From: Prochlorococcus marinus bv. HNLC1 | GTDB lineage: Bacteria > Cyanobacteriota > Cyanobacteriia > PCC-6307 > Cyanobiaceae | Assembly (NCBI GenBank): GCA_000218705.1 | Contig: GL947594.1 | Coordinates: 262,586-326,585 of the forward strand | DNA: 64,000 nucleotides | Reading direction: 5' to 3' | In this document: in pieces, positions 53,982 through 63,438 of the stretch | Position numbering within the stretch: the first letter of the stretch is position 1 | Layout: every line of letters starts with the position of its first letter | Translations under genes and position numbers: made by a program | Notes under the pieces: model-generated | Seen by the model: the letters and a program-made list of their open reading frames with translations, nothing else | The model's database searches: none | What the model was told of the DNA's origin: nothing

Positions 53982-55568
53982 TCACTTACTAATGGAGCCT
54001 CGCCTTCCCAATTTTCTACAGGAGGAGGAGAAGTCGTTAACCATTCGGGGGTTAAGACCTTTCCATGGATTATTTCCTGCAATTTCGCCTTTTTTAATAC
54101 TGATGATTATATTAATTAGAAAAGGTATAGTGCTAATTGCCATAAATAAGGCTCCAAGACTACTAATTTGATTTACGAATTGAAATTGGGGATCATATTC
54201 GGCAACCCTTCTGGGCATTCCATTTAATCCAAGCCAGTGTTGTGGGGCGAAACATAAATTAAATCCTATGAAGGTCAGAGCAAAATGCAAATAACCTAAA
54301 TTCTCATTTAATAGTTTTCCTACTACTTTTGGATACCAGTGATAAATAGATGAAAATATAACAAAAACTGAGCCTCCATAAACAATGTAATGAAAATGTG
54401 CAACTACAAAATAAGTGTCATGTACATGGATATCAAAAGGAACTTGTGCAAGAGCAACACCAGTAATTCCTCCAAATACAAAATTTATTATGAATCCACA
54501 TGAAAATAGCATTGCACTATTTAGTGAGATTTTCCCTCCCCACATTGTGGCAACCCAGTTAAAAAATTTTATTCCAGTGGGAACCGCAATAAATGCTGTG
54601 GCTATTGTAAAAAATAATCTCATCCAAGGAGGCGTCCCACTTGTAAACATGTGATGAGCCCAAACCACTAAACCAAGGACAACTATTCCCATAATTGAAA
54701 AGACCATAGTTGTGTATCCAAAAAGTGGTTTTCTGCAATGTATGGGAAGTATTTCGCTCACCAATCCGAACGCAGGGAGAACCATTATGTAAACAGCAGG
54801 ATGAGAATAAAACCAAAATAAATGCTGGTAAACAACAACATTACCTCCAAGAGCAGGATTGAAGAATCCGGTGTGTGCAACAATATCAAAACTTAATAAT
54901 ATTAGTGTTCCTGCTAAAACAGGAGTTGATAAAACGACTAAAATACTTGTCCCTAGCATTGCCCAGCAATACATAGGTAAATTCATAAGTTTTAATCCTG
55001 GTCTTCTTAATTTTAAAATTGTAACTATAAAGTTTATGCCACCAAAAATAGAGCTGCCACCAAGAAGTAAAACGCTCAATATCCAAATTATTTGTCCAGA
55101 TTGAGGTGTCGTTATGCTTAAAGGAGGGTATGCCGTCCAGCCTGATTGTGCAGCACCTTCAATAAAATAACTTGCTATTAGCATTAAACCTGATGGTGGA
55201 ATTAACCAAAAAGCAACTGCATTTAACCTTGGGAAAGCCATATCTCTTGCACCTACGTAAAAAGGTATTAAATAATTCCCAAAAGCTCCATTCACTACAG
55301 GTACAATCCATAGGAAAATCATTATTGTCCCATGGAGAGTAAGGACCTGATTATAAACATCTCTTGGTAAGAAGTCCGATAGAGGGCTTATAAGCTCTAT
55401 TCTTATTGCACTTGCAAGAGTTCCTCCAACTAAATAAAAGAGAAAACCACAAACCAAATATTGAATACCAATTACCTTGTGGTCTAGGCTAAAACTGAAA
55501 TATCTTAGGAAACCTTTCGGTTGGAGACTTTCTTTTAACTTGGCTTTATTGTCTATTAAAATAGTCAT
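53982..55568 (-). CDS. ctaD: Cytochrome c oxidase subunit I; C-terminal tail frameshifted here
   Basis: CtaD is the haem-copper subunit that reduces oxygen. The protein has 12 membrane helices with VLTLHGTIMIFLWIVP, LFWFYSHPAVYIMVLPAFG (copper-B and Tyr region), VWAHHMFTSG, and HDTYFVVAHFHYIVYGGSVF with haem ligands. The frame ends RMVNDFSSSCRKLG. Removing one base from a run of five G at 54047-54051 (plus strand) changes the tail to PEWLTTSPPPVENWEGEAP and moves the stop to 53948, giving about 539 residues and only 21 bp to ctaE. The given end is therefore probably an indel error. Confidence 0.95.
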   Translation of the reverse strand: MTILIDNKAKLKESLQPKGFLRYFSFSLDHKVIGIQYLVCGFLFYLVGGTLASAIRIELISPLSDFLPRDVYNQVLTLHGTIMIFLWIVPVVNGAFGNYLIPFYVGARDMAFPRLNAVAFWLIPPSGLMLIASYFIEGAAQSGWTAYPPLSITTPQSGQIIWILSVLLLGGSSIFGGINFIVTILKLRRPGLKLMNLPMYCWAMLGTSILVVLSTPVLAGTLILLSFDIVAHTGFFNPALGGNVVVYQHLFWFYSHPAVYIMVLPAFGLVSEILPIHCRKPLFGYTTMVFSIMGIVVLGLVVWAHHMFTSGTPPWMRLFFTIATAFIAVPTGIKFFNWVATMWGGKISLNSAMLFSCGFIINFVFGGITGVALAQVPFDIHVHDTYFVVAHFHYIVYGGSVFVIFSSIYHWYPKVVGKLLNENLGYLHFALTFIGFNLCFAPQHWLGLNGMPRRVAEYDPQFQFVNQISSLGALFMAISTIPFLINIIISIKKGEIAGNNPWKGLNPRMVNDFSSSCRKLGRRGSISK

Positions 55569-55570
55569 TT

Positions 55571-56368
55571 TTATAGGTTGGTTTTGTTATTTTGGTTAAA
55601 CCATCTCTCATAGTCAGATTTGTCTTCAACAATTATTGAAGCTCTCATCCCTCCATGGTAAGGTCCACAAAGTTCGGCGCATATTATTGGATATTTGCCT
55701 ATTTTTGTTGGAGTAAAATTTAAAATAGTTGGCTGACCAGGAATTATGTCCTGTTTAATTCTGAATTCAGGAATCCAGAAAGCATGAATTACATCTTTGG
55801 ATTCCATTTTGATTGAAATTTTTTGGTCAACTGGTACGTGTAATTCTCCAGAGATAAATTCTCCCTGTGGGTAATTAAATAAGAATGCAAATTGCATTGC
55901 TGATACTTCTATAGCAGTTTCACCTAAACCAGAATTACTATTATTAGCTTGACTTATTCCCGCCCATATTTTTTCAGAATTTGTATTCATGGTCTCATGG
56001 TTATGATTTAACTCATTCATTCCTCCCATTCGGTCATAAATGTTGTAACTATAAATACCTACAAATAAAACAATAATTGATGGAATTACAGTCCAAATTA
56101 TTTCTAAGCTTAAATTTCCCTCTAATGCAATTCCATCTCCAAATTCCCCTTCTTTTTTTCTAAATTTAAATAAGCTATAAATTACTAAAGCTGTCATACC
56201 TATAAATAATATTAATCCAATAATGAAAAGGATTTTAAATAATTCATCATATATAGGGGCATTAATACTAGCTTCTTCAGGAAGTAAATTTACATTAAAA
56301 CCGATCCAAAAAGATATACCAATTATGATCGAAATAATAAGAATTAAATAATAAGATTTATTTAACAA
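55571..56368 (-). CDS. ctaC: Cytochrome c oxidase subunit II
   Basis: CtaC takes electrons from cytochrome c or plastocyanin into the oxidase through the CuA centre. The 265-residue protein has an N-terminal membrane helix or uncleaved signal (residues 7-27), a second helix near 45-68, and a periplasmic cupredoxin domain with IPEFRIKQDIIPGQP and the CuA motif ICAELCGPYHGGMRASIIVE. The position 2 bp upstream of ctaD is standard. It diverges from ctaA. Confidence 0.95.
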   Translation of the reverse strand: MLNKSYYLILIISIIIGISFWIGFNVNLLPEEASINAPIYDELFKILFIIGLILFIGMTALVIYSLFKFRKKEGEFGDGIALEGNLSLEIIWTVIPSIIVLFVGIYSYNIYDRMGGMNELNHNHETMNTNSEKIWAGISQANNSNSGLGETAIEVSAMQFAFLFNYPQGEFISGELHVPVDQKISIKMESKDVIHAFWIPEFRIKQDIIPGQPTILNFTPTKIGKYPIICAELCGPYHGGMRASIIVEDKSDYERWFNQNNKTNL

Positions 56369-56610
56369 TTTTGATTAATTAGTTTATATTTTCAAGATAT
56401 TACCTTTTAAGGTTTTTGCATTATTTGTTTAAGGAATATTCTATAAATTCATAACTTCTTAATAATTAAAAGAAAAATATGTAAGTAAAGTTACTTTTAT
56501 CGATTTTTTGTTAGGAAAGTACAATTTTTTATTGAAAAATTAAGTAAATAAAAAACATTCAGTTTTTATTAATGTTTGTCTTTAAAAATTAAATTATTAT
56601 TCAAAATAAT
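56369..56610. other. Divergent ctaC/ctaA control region
   Basis: This 242-bp AT-rich gap separates the oxidase structural genes from the haem synthase genes and should hold both promoters. The most notable element is the palindrome at 56481-56496. Otherwise only A and T tracts are seen. Confidence 0.6.
56481..56494 (+). promoter_or_regulatory. Candidate NtcA site (GTA-N8-TAC) upstream of ctaA
   Basis: The sequence gtaagtaaagttac matches the NtcA consensus GTA-N8-TAC exactly. The core aagtaa-ag-ttactt is a perfect inverted repeat. A TANNNT-type -10 (tacaat) begins 25 bp after the TAC, close to the 20-24 bp usual for class II NtcA promoters, and points toward ctaA. In a genome this AT-rich the short consensus also occurs by chance, so confidence is moderate. 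Confidence 0.4.
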
Positions 56611-57546
56611 ATGTTTAATTTCTTGAATCAATTCGAAATTAATCAAAGAAAATATAAATCATCATTGCTTAAGCTGGGCAATCATACTGTATTGGCAATA
56701 ATAGCTCTAATTGCTATAGGAAGTGCAACTAGGGTTATGGAGGCAGGACTTGCTTGTCCTGACTGGCCTTTATGTTATGGAACTTTTTTGCCTCTTACCC
56801 ATATGAATTTGAGAGTATTTCTCGAATGGTTTCATAGATTGGATGCTTTTTTAGTGGGTATTTTAATTGTTACTCAATTCGCTTTATCTTTTCTCTGGAG
56901 AAAATTCTTGCCTAATTGGTTACCAAAGATATATTCTTTTTTAGTTTTTTTAATTATTTTGCAAGGCACATTAGGAGCACTAACAGTTATCAATATGCTT
57001 TCCTCTCTCTCTGTAATGAGTCATCTTTTAATAGCATTTATTATTTTGATAACAGCTATTTATGTGAATCAAGCTTTAATAAATAAAGAAATGGATAAAA
57101 ATATTCTTTGGTGGAAATATCTTTTATCAATACCTCTCTCTCTTACTTTAGTTCAATCAGTTATTGGAGTAAGACTTTCTTCAACATGGTCAGCACATCT
57201 ATGTTTATCTATGAATCAAAACTGTATTGTATTAAATTCTCATAAATTATTCGCAATTCCAGTTTTTATTTCAGTTATATCAATAATATTGGTTTCATTT
57301 TTAAAGTTTGATTTATTTAAAAATAATTGGAAATTCCTAATTTCAGCTTTCTTACTTTTAATATCTCAAATAACTTTGGGGGTACTAAGTTTAAAAACAA
57401 ACTTGAATGAACCTCTCATAATTATCAGTCATCAAATTGTGGCTTCCTTAATGGTGGCAACTCTATCAACTTTAATATTTAAAAATTCTTCAGAAAATAT
57501 ACTAATTAATTCAACTAAAAATAATGTAATTCTAAGTTTCAACTAA
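56611..57546 (+). CDS. ctaA: Haem A synthase
   Basis: CtaA oxidises haem O to haem A for the oxidase. The 311-residue membrane protein has about eight helices and the family's paired histidines: [57 protein letters not shown] and [16 protein letters not shown]. The CPDWP and EWFHR segments are diagnostic. Its stop overlaps the ctaB start by one base (TAATG). It is divergent from ctaCDE, which it serves. Confidence 0.94.
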   Translation: MFNFLNQFEINQRKYKSSLLKLGNHTVLAIIALIAIGSATRVMEAGLACPDWPLCYGTFLPLTHMNLRVFLEWFHRLDAFLVGILIVTQFALSFLWRKFLPNWLPKIYSFLVFLIILQGTLGALTVINMLSSLSVMSHLLIAFIILITAIYVNQALINKEMDKNILWWKYLLSIPLSLTLVQSVIGVRLSSTWSAHLCLSMNQNCIVLNSHKLFAIPVFISVISIILVSFLKFDLFKNNWKFLISAFLLLISQITLGVLSLKTNLNEPLIIISHQIVASLMVATLSTLIFKNSSENILINSTKNNVILSFN

Positions 57547-58556
57547 TGAAAAGTAATTTTGAAAATATAAGTGTTCAACCTTCAATAAGAGAAGATGTTG
57601 TCCCTTCAAGGAAAAAAATAAAACTTCCACCATGGTTAGAGGTCGCTAAACCTAGGCTCATACCTCTCCTTTTAGCAACAACCTTGGGGGGTATGGCTTT
57701 AAGCGAAGAGTGGCCTTTGGCTTCTCCTAAGTTGGTTTGTACTCTTGGAGGAGGAGCACTAGCAGCTGCAGCTGCAGGTGCTCTAAATTGTCTATGGGAA
57801 ATGGATCTAGATAAGAATATGAAAAGAACTAGTGGTAGAGCATTGCCAGCAGGTAAATTATCATTTAATACTGTTTTCTTTGGAGCTATTTCATGTACAT
57901 TGGCAGCTGCAATGCTTTTAGTAAGCGGTGTAAATTATCTTGCTGCAGGATTAACACTTTTAGGTTTGTGTAGTTATGTTCTTCTTTACACCATAATTCT
58001 TAAACCAAGAACTACTCAGAATATTGTTATTGGTGGAGTAGCAGGTGCAATACCTCCTTTAGTTGGGGCATCTGCAGCTACAGGACATATAGGTTTAAGT
58101 GGATGGTGGCTTTTCTGCTTGGTTATGCTTTGGACTCCTGCTCATTTCTGGGCATTAGCTATTTTACTCAAAGATGATTATGCGTCTGTTGGTATACCTA
58201 TGCTCCCTTCCGTAAAAGGTTCTGCTTTTACTGTCAATGCAATTTCTAAATATGGATTAGCAACTGTTGTTATGAGCATCTTTGGCATTTTTGCACTTCC
58301 TGAAGGTGGACTATTATATGAAATTATGGTTATACCATTTAACGCTAGATTATTACAATTGATTTCTAGATTGAAAAACTCTCCAGATGATTTAATACTA
58401 GCCAAGGGTTTATTTAGATGGTCTATCCTTTATATGTTTGGAATTTGCCTATTGCTTTTATTAGCAAGAACTAATCTTTCTGTTGAATTTGAAGAACAAA
58501 CATTAAAAATTGCCTCATCAATTTTTTCACAATTATATTATTTAATAAATTTCTAA
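57546..58556 (+). CDS. ctaB: Haem O synthase (protohaem IX farnesyltransferase)
   Basis: CtaB attaches a farnesyl chain to haem B, giving haem O. The 336-residue UbiA-family protein has nine membrane helices, the Asp-rich motif [20 protein letters not shown], followed by PAGKLS, and the second motif [19 protein letters not shown]. An N-terminal polar extension of about 30 residues precedes the first helix ([20 protein letters not shown]). It is translationally coupled to ctaA; the exporter genes continue in the same direction. Confidence 0.95.
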   Translation: MKSNFENISVQPSIREDVVPSRKKIKLPPWLEVAKPRLIPLLLATTLGGMALSEEWPLASPKLVCTLGGGALAAAAAGALNCLWEMDLDKNMKRTSGRALPAGKLSFNTVFFGAISCTLAAAMLLVSGVNYLAAGLTLLGLCSYVLLYTIILKPRTTQNIVIGGVAGAIPPLVGASAATGHIGLSGWWLFCLVMLWTPAHFWALAILLKDDYASVGIPMLPSVKGSAFTVNAISKYGLATVVMSIFGIFALPEGGLLYEIMVIPFNARLLQLISRLKNSPDDLILAKGLFRWSILYMFGICLLLLLARTNLSVEFEEQTLKIASSIFSQLYYLINF

Positions 58557-58574
58557 TTTAGTAAAAATTAAACT

Positions 58575-59594
58575 TTGATGAATCAAATTAAAATTCAAAA
58601 TCTATCAAAAGATTATTTTGATGTTAAAGCTCTTAAGAAAATAAATATTAACATCACAGAAGGTAGTTTATTTGGAATCTTAGGTCCTAATGGAGCTGGT
58701 AAAACAACTTTACTCAGGACTTTAGCAACTTTGATTTCTCCAGATGAAGGGACGATTAAAATAAATAATATTGATGTAATTAAAGAGCCAAGAAAAATTA
58801 GAGAATTAATTGGATATGTGGCTCAAGAAATTGCCCTTGATAAGATACTCACCGGAAGAGAGTTGTTAGATTTTCAAGCGGATTTATATCACATAGATCA
58901 ATCTAATAAATTAGAAAGAATTGAATTATTAATTAATCAATTAGATATGCAAAATTGGATTGATAGAAAATGCGGAACTTATTCAGGAGGGATGAAAAGA
59001 AGAATTGATTTAGCCGCTGGACTTTTACATTTACCAAAAGTTTTAATACTTGATGAACCGACAGTTGGTCTAGATATTGAAAGTAGGAATATTATATGGG
59101 GATTATTAAATGATCTAAAGAAAGATGGAATGACAATAATTTTAAGTAGTCATTATCTTGATGAGATTGATAAATTGGCTGACACAGTTGTAATAATAAA
59201 TGATGGAAAAATAATTGATCAAGGCAACCCCACTCAATTAAAAAACAAGTTTGGAGGAGACAGAATAATATTGAAAGTTCGAGAATTTAGTGATTCTCTT
59301 GAATCCGAAAAAGTTAAAAAAATATTAGAAAAAATTGATGGGATAAGCCAAATTGTAATTAATGCCTCACAAGGTTATTCTTTAAATTTTATTGCAGATA
59401 GAGATAAAGATTTAATTACAAAATTAAAAGTAGAATTAGCATTTTCAAAATTTAAAATATTTTCTTTATCTCAAAGCCAACCTAGTCTTGATGATGTATA
59501 TCTTCAAGCTACAGGTAAAACTCTTCAAGATGCAGAATTATATATGACAGGTAAAAGAGATCTTAAAAAAGAATCAAAACAATCTATGAGGTAA
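58575..59594 (+). CDS. ABC-2 exporter ATP-binding protein (DrrA-like)
   Basis: This 339-residue ATPase has Walker A GPNGAGKTTLLRTL near residue 38, Q-loop YVAQEIALDKILTGRE, signature YSGGMKRRIDLAAGLL, Walker B VLILDEPTVGLD and the switch His in LSSHYLDEID. The C-terminal 100 residues are the extra domain common in DrrA/NatA-type exporters. It pairs with the ABC-2 permease 56 bp downstream. The substrate is unknown. It follows ctaB by 18 bp, so it may be expressed with the haem genes. Confidence 0.92.
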   Translation: MMNQIKIQNLSKDYFDVKALKKININITEGSLFGILGPNGAGKTTLLRTLATLISPDEGTIKINNIDVIKEPRKIRELIGYVAQEIALDKILTGRELLDFQADLYHIDQSNKLERIELLINQLDMQNWIDRKCGTYSGGMKRRIDLAAGLLHLPKVLILDEPTVGLDIESRNIIWGLLNDLKKDGMTIILSSHYLDEIDKLADTVVIINDGKIIDQGNPTQLKNKFGGDRIILKVREFSDSLESEKVKKILEKIDGISQIVINASQGYSLNFIADRDKDLITKLKVELAFSKFKIFSLSQSQPSLDDVYLQATGKTLQDAELYMTGKRDLKKESKQSMR

Positions 59595-59650
59595 TTTAAT
59601 ATTTTAGGTATATCATTTACTTATAATAAATTTTATAAACTTAACTGTTA

Positions 59651-60475
59651 ATGGAAATACAACAATATAATTTTATATTCCTTTATCAGGAAACTGCTGC
59701 TTTAACCAAGAGATTATTTATTCAATTAAAAAGAAGACCTTCAACATTTTTTGCCGGAATTTTGCAGCCAATTATTTGGCTATTTTTATTTGGAGCTTTA
59801 TTTGCGAATGCCCCAAAAGATTTCTTACCTGGAGTTGATTCATATGGAAATTTCTTAGGAGCTGGATTGATAGTTTTTACAGCTTTTAGTGGAGCTTTAA
59901 ATTCAGGTTTACCCCTTATGTTTGATAGAGAATTTGGATTCCTAAATAGATTATTAGTAGCCCCTCTTGCAAGTCGTTTATCAATAGTTTTATCTTCCTT
60001 CTTCTACATCACAATACTTAGCTTTGTTCAAAGTTTGGCAATAATGTTTATTTCTTTTTTATTAGGTTATGGATTCCCTAATATTTATGGATTAGGTGTC
60101 GTTTTCGCCACTTTAATTTTATTGGTTTTATTCGTCACTTCAATAAGTTTATGTTTAGCCTTTGTTCTTCCAGGTCATATAGAACTAATTGCGCTTATTT
60201 TTGTTGTTAATTTACCTTTACTATTCGCTAGTACTGCCTTGGCTCCAATATCATTTATGCCTTCTTGGTTGGGATGGCTTGCATCATTTAATCCCTTAAC
60301 ATTTGCAATTGAGCCAATAAGAATTGCATACTCTTCTAATTTTAATTTAGATTTGATAGCTTTAAATGCACCTTATGGCGATTTAACTTGTAGAAATTGT
60401 ATTAGCTTATTATTTCTGTTAACTATTTTATCCTTAGTGATTATAAGGCCACTATTAAATAAGAAATTAACTTAG
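59651..60475 (+). CDS. ABC-2 type transporter permease
   Basis: This 274-residue membrane protein of the ABC-2/DrrB type has a cytoplasmic start LTKRLFIQLKRRPSTFFAG, then about six helices (near 34-52, 65-90, 112-140, 148-170, 178-198 and 248-266). The family-like segment LAPISFMPSWLGWLASFNPL precedes the last helix. It is partner to the upstream ATPase, forming a complete two-gene exporter. The substrate cannot be inferred. Confidence 0.9.
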   Translation: MEIQQYNFIFLYQETAALTKRLFIQLKRRPSTFFAGILQPIIWLFLFGALFANAPKDFLPGVDSYGNFLGAGLIVFTAFSGALNSGLPLMFDREFGFLNRLLVAPLASRLSIVLSSFFYITILSFVQSLAIMFISFLLGYGFPNIYGLGVVFATLILLVLFVTSISLCLAFVLPGHIELIALIFVVNLPLLFASTALAPISFMPSWLGWLASFNPLTFAIEPIRIAYSSNFNLDLIALNAPYGDLTCRNCISLLFLLTILSLVIIRPLLNKKLT

Positions 60476-60521
60476 ATAAAAGATAAGATAAGTATTTTTA
60501 ATGTTAAATAAATAAAGGGTT

Positions 60522-62256
60522 CTACATCATACCAGGCATACCCATGCCACCCATACCAGGCATACCCATGCCACCCATACCAGGCATACCCATGCCACCC
60601 ATACCAGGCATACCCATGCCACCCATACCAGGCATACCCATGCCACCCATTCCTCCCATGGGATCTCCTGCAGGAGCTGGAGTCTCTGGCTCGGGAATAT
60701 CTGCAACTGACACTTCTGTTGTTAAAAGCATAGAGGCAATTGATACAGCGTCTTCTAGTGATAGGCGAAGTACTTTTGAAGGATCTATGATTCCTGACTC
60801 ATTAAGATCCTCATACTCTCCAGTAACCACATTGAAACCTTTTTTTAATCTTTTAATATCTGCTACGACGACTTCTCCATTGAATCCTGCATTTTTTGCG
60901 ATCTGTTTAGCAGGCTCTTGAAGTGCTTTTGCAACTATATCAAGACCTGTTTTTTGGTCTGGGTCTAAATTTTCATTAAAACTTTCAAGATGCTCTGAAA
61001 GTTCAATTAATGTTTGCCCTCCTCCAGATACTACACCCTCTTCAATGGCTGCTCTTGTAGCATTTAATGAATCCTCTATTCTTAATTTTTTATACTTCAT
61101 TTCGGTTTCTGTGGCAGCTCCCACTTTTATTAAGGCTACTCCTCCAGAAAGTTTTGCTATCCTTTCATTAATTTTGTCTTTGTCATAATCAGTATCAGTT
61201 ATTTCTACTTCATTTTTTAATTTCTCAACCCTTTCTTTAACAAGATCTTTGGTATCTTCAAAAGCAACAATTGTAGTTTTATCTTTTGTTATGGTGATTT
61301 TTCTAGCTTTGCCAAGATCATTTAAAGTTACTTTCTCAAGACATAGATTTATCTTCACTAATTAAATTACTGCCTGTAAGTATTGCAATATCTTCTAGAG
61401 CTGCTTTTCTTCTTTCTCCAAAGGAAGGTGCTCTTACTGCAGATACATTTAGAACTCCTGCATTTTTATTTAATACAAGAGTTGTAAGAGCCTCCCCTTC
61501 AATATCCTCAGCAAGAATTAGAAATGGTTCTCCTGATTTTTGGATCTCTTCAAGAATAGGAACAAGATTATTTAAATTTGATATTTTCTGATCAGTAATT
61601 AATATCTTTGGATTTTCGAGTTCACATATTTGTCTCTCTTGATCAGTTATAAAGTAAGGTGAACTATAACCTCTATCAAAAGACATGCCTTCAGTGATAT
61701 CTAATTCAGTTTCTAATGATTGAGATTCTTCTACAGTAATAACTCCGTCTGAAGTAACAATATCCATAGCTTTAGTAATAATTAATCCTATTTCCTCATC
61801 TCCACCAGCACTAACGGTAGCTACTTTTGCAATATCAGTACCACCTATTTGAATGCTCTTATCTTTTAGTATCTTTAGAACGTAATTTAAAGCAATTTTC
61901 ATTCCTTTTTTAATCTCAATGGGGCTTGCACCAGCAGCAATATTTTTTAAGCCTTCTTGTACCATCTTTTGAGTTAAAACCGTTGCGGTTGTGGTACCAT
62001 CTCCAGCTTTCTCTTTAGTCTTAGAGGCCACTTGTTCAATTAATTTTGCTCCTAAATTAGCGAAAGGATTCTCAATATCTATCTCTTTAGCAACTGTAGA
62101 ACCATCTCTCACTACATCTGGGGCACCAAATTTTCTCTCAATCACAACATTTTTTGCTTTAGGTCCAAGAGTTACTTTGACAGCATTTGCAACTGTATTA
62201 ACTCCTTTTTCTAAAGATTCACGCGATTCATCTGAAAAACTTAATTGCTTTGGCAT
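60522..62256 (-). pseudogene. groL: GroEL chaperonin with repetitive C-terminal tail, frame broken once in this sequence
   Basis: GroEL forms the double-ring folding chamber. Two minus-strand frames make one protein. The first (62256-61336) has the apical and N-terminal equatorial parts: [32 protein letters not shown] and [11 protein letters not shown]. The second (from 61358) has [38 protein letters not shown] and the tail of five GGMGMPGM repeats. They join near 61338-61343, where SEDKSMS must run on into [10 protein letters not shown]; two bases (ct) seem to be missing. Restored length is about 578 residues. No groES is adjacent, so this is probably the second, stand-alone chaperonin copy of cyanobacteria. 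Sequence error is the likely cause. Confidence 0.9.
60531..60650. repeat. Five perfect 24-bp tandem repeats encoding the GroEL tail
   Basis: The unit accaggcatacccatgccacccat is too long to be chance. Five consecutive copies are identical at every base and encode five copies of GGMGMPGM on the minus strand. The GroEL tail normally ends in a short GGM-rich stretch pointing into the cavity; here it is unusually long and regular. Confidence 0.95.
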
Positions 62257-62387
62257 TTTGTACTTATTTCTTTTTCTATTCTAATTTCCCACAGAAATTA
62301 TGCTTTATAATATTGAGATAAGTGGGGAAAGCCGAATTTGTTGATATTTATATCCACATTTAGTCAAAAAAATAGTATCTTTAGAGT

Positions 62388-62567
62388 ATGGAAGATACAG
62401 GTAATTTTATTTTTACATTAACTGCAACTCTTGCAGCTACTATGACTTTAGTATATTTTCCACTAAGATTTTTTCTAACATTAACAGCTAGAAGTAGAAG
62501 ATTAAAGCTTTTGCAAAGGATTAGAAGATTAAGAGATGAATTAGGGCAACCTTATGAAAGTACCTAA
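62388..62567 (+). CDS. Small membrane protein (59 aa)
   Basis: This 59-codon ATG-to-TAA frame lies between groL and fabG. It has a short polar start (MEDTGNFIF), one strong membrane helix (about residues 8-30, TLTATLAATMTLVYFPLRFF) and a highly basic amphipathic end (ARSRRLKLLQRIRRLRDEL). The Arg-rich stretch after the helix suits a cytoplasmic C-terminus by the positive-inside rule. A TATAAT at 62306 is a possible -10. No family is recognised; codon use is like its neighbours. Confidence 0.68.
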   Translation: MEDTGNFIFTLTATLAATMTLVYFPLRFFLTLTARSRRLKLLQRIRRLRDELGQPYEST

Positions 62568-62595
62568 TCGCTTAATTCATAACTTCCAGCAATAT

Positions 62596-63345
62596 TTACA
62601 TATTCATACCTCCATCTATACTTATCGTTTGCCCAGTAATGTATTCACTCGCATCGCTTGAAACTAAAAAATTAACCAAGCTTGCAATTTGATCAGCTGA
62701 TCCTAGTTTACCCAAAGGTATCATTTTCAAGAGATCATCAGTGTTCAAGTTTTCTGTCATTTCTGTTTCAATAAAGCCTGGGGCTATAGCATTTACTTTT
62801 ATTCCTCTAGAAGCAAATTCTTTAGCACATGTTTTAGTAAATCCAATAACGCCTGCTTTAGAAGCTGAATAATTAGCTTGTCCAGGATTACCTATCAAAC
62901 CAACAATTGAAGTGATATTGATAATTTTTCCACTTCGTTGTTTTATCATAAATTTAGATACATTTTTTGTACAAAGAAAAACACCTTTTAAATTTGTATT
63001 TAATACCTCATCCCATTGAGATGCTTTCATTCTCATTAAAAGCCCATCTCTTGTAATACCAGCATTATTTATAAGAATATCAATCTTTCCACTATCTCTA
63101 ATGATTTGATTTATTGCTGTATTAACAGACTCTTCATCAGATACATCAAATTTTAATTTGTAAGAGCTTCCTCCTTTATCATTAATTGATTTCGCAACTT
63201 CTTCTGCTGAAGCGTCTGACGCAGAGTAATTCACAATGACTTCTGCACCTAATTCCCCAAGAGATATAGCAATTGCTTTACCTATACCTCTGCTCGCTCC
63301 AGTGACTAAAGCAACTTTACCTGACAAGATTTTATTTTGAGTCAT
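62596..63345 (-). CDS. fabG: 3-oxoacyl-[acyl-carrier-protein] reductase
   Basis: FabG reduces beta-ketoacyl-ACP with NADPH in each round of fatty-acid elongation. The 249-residue SDR has the cofactor motif VTGASRGIGKAIA at residues 14-26, NNAGITRDGLLMRM near 93, the catalytic triad S146, Y159 and K163 (ITSIVG and YSASKAG), and the end SEYITGQTISIDGGMNM. The NAGITRD motif separates FabG from general SDRs. It diverges from ispD, with 93 bp between starts. Confidence 0.95.
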   Translation of the reverse strand: MTQNKILSGKVALVTGASRGIGKAIAISLGELGAEVIVNYSASDASAEEVAKSINDKGGSSYKLKFDVSDEESVNTAINQIIRDSGKIDILINNAGITRDGLLMRMKASQWDEVLNTNLKGVFLCTKNVSKFMIKQRSGKIINITSIVGLIGNPGQANYSASKAGVIGFTKTCAKEFASRGIKVNAIAPGFIETEMTENLNTDDLLKMIPLGKLGSADQIASLVNFLVSSDASEYITGQTISIDGGMNM

Positions 63346-63438
63346 TTTGAATTTATTATCAAATTAGATCGTAGTACTAATTGTGCAAACATTAATGTTT
63401 TATTTATAATTATTAGAATCTAGATTGACTTTATTATT

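Noticed and set aside
53950-54171. Plus-strand 73-codon frame opposite the end of ctaD
   Set aside because: It is the complement of the true, frame-corrected ctaD tail and has no protein features of its own.
54559-54816. Extra minus-strand frame inside ctaD
   Set aside because: An overlapping frame of the conserved oxidase gene; CtaD motifs in the main frame are intact across it.
60531-60650. Possible CRISPR-like array
   Set aside because: The 24-bp units are directly abutting with no spacers and are in frame with GroEL.
60544-60921. Plus-strand frame with a collagen-like MPPIPGIP repeat
   Set aside because: It is only the complementary reading of the GroEL tail repeats and conserved groEL sequence.
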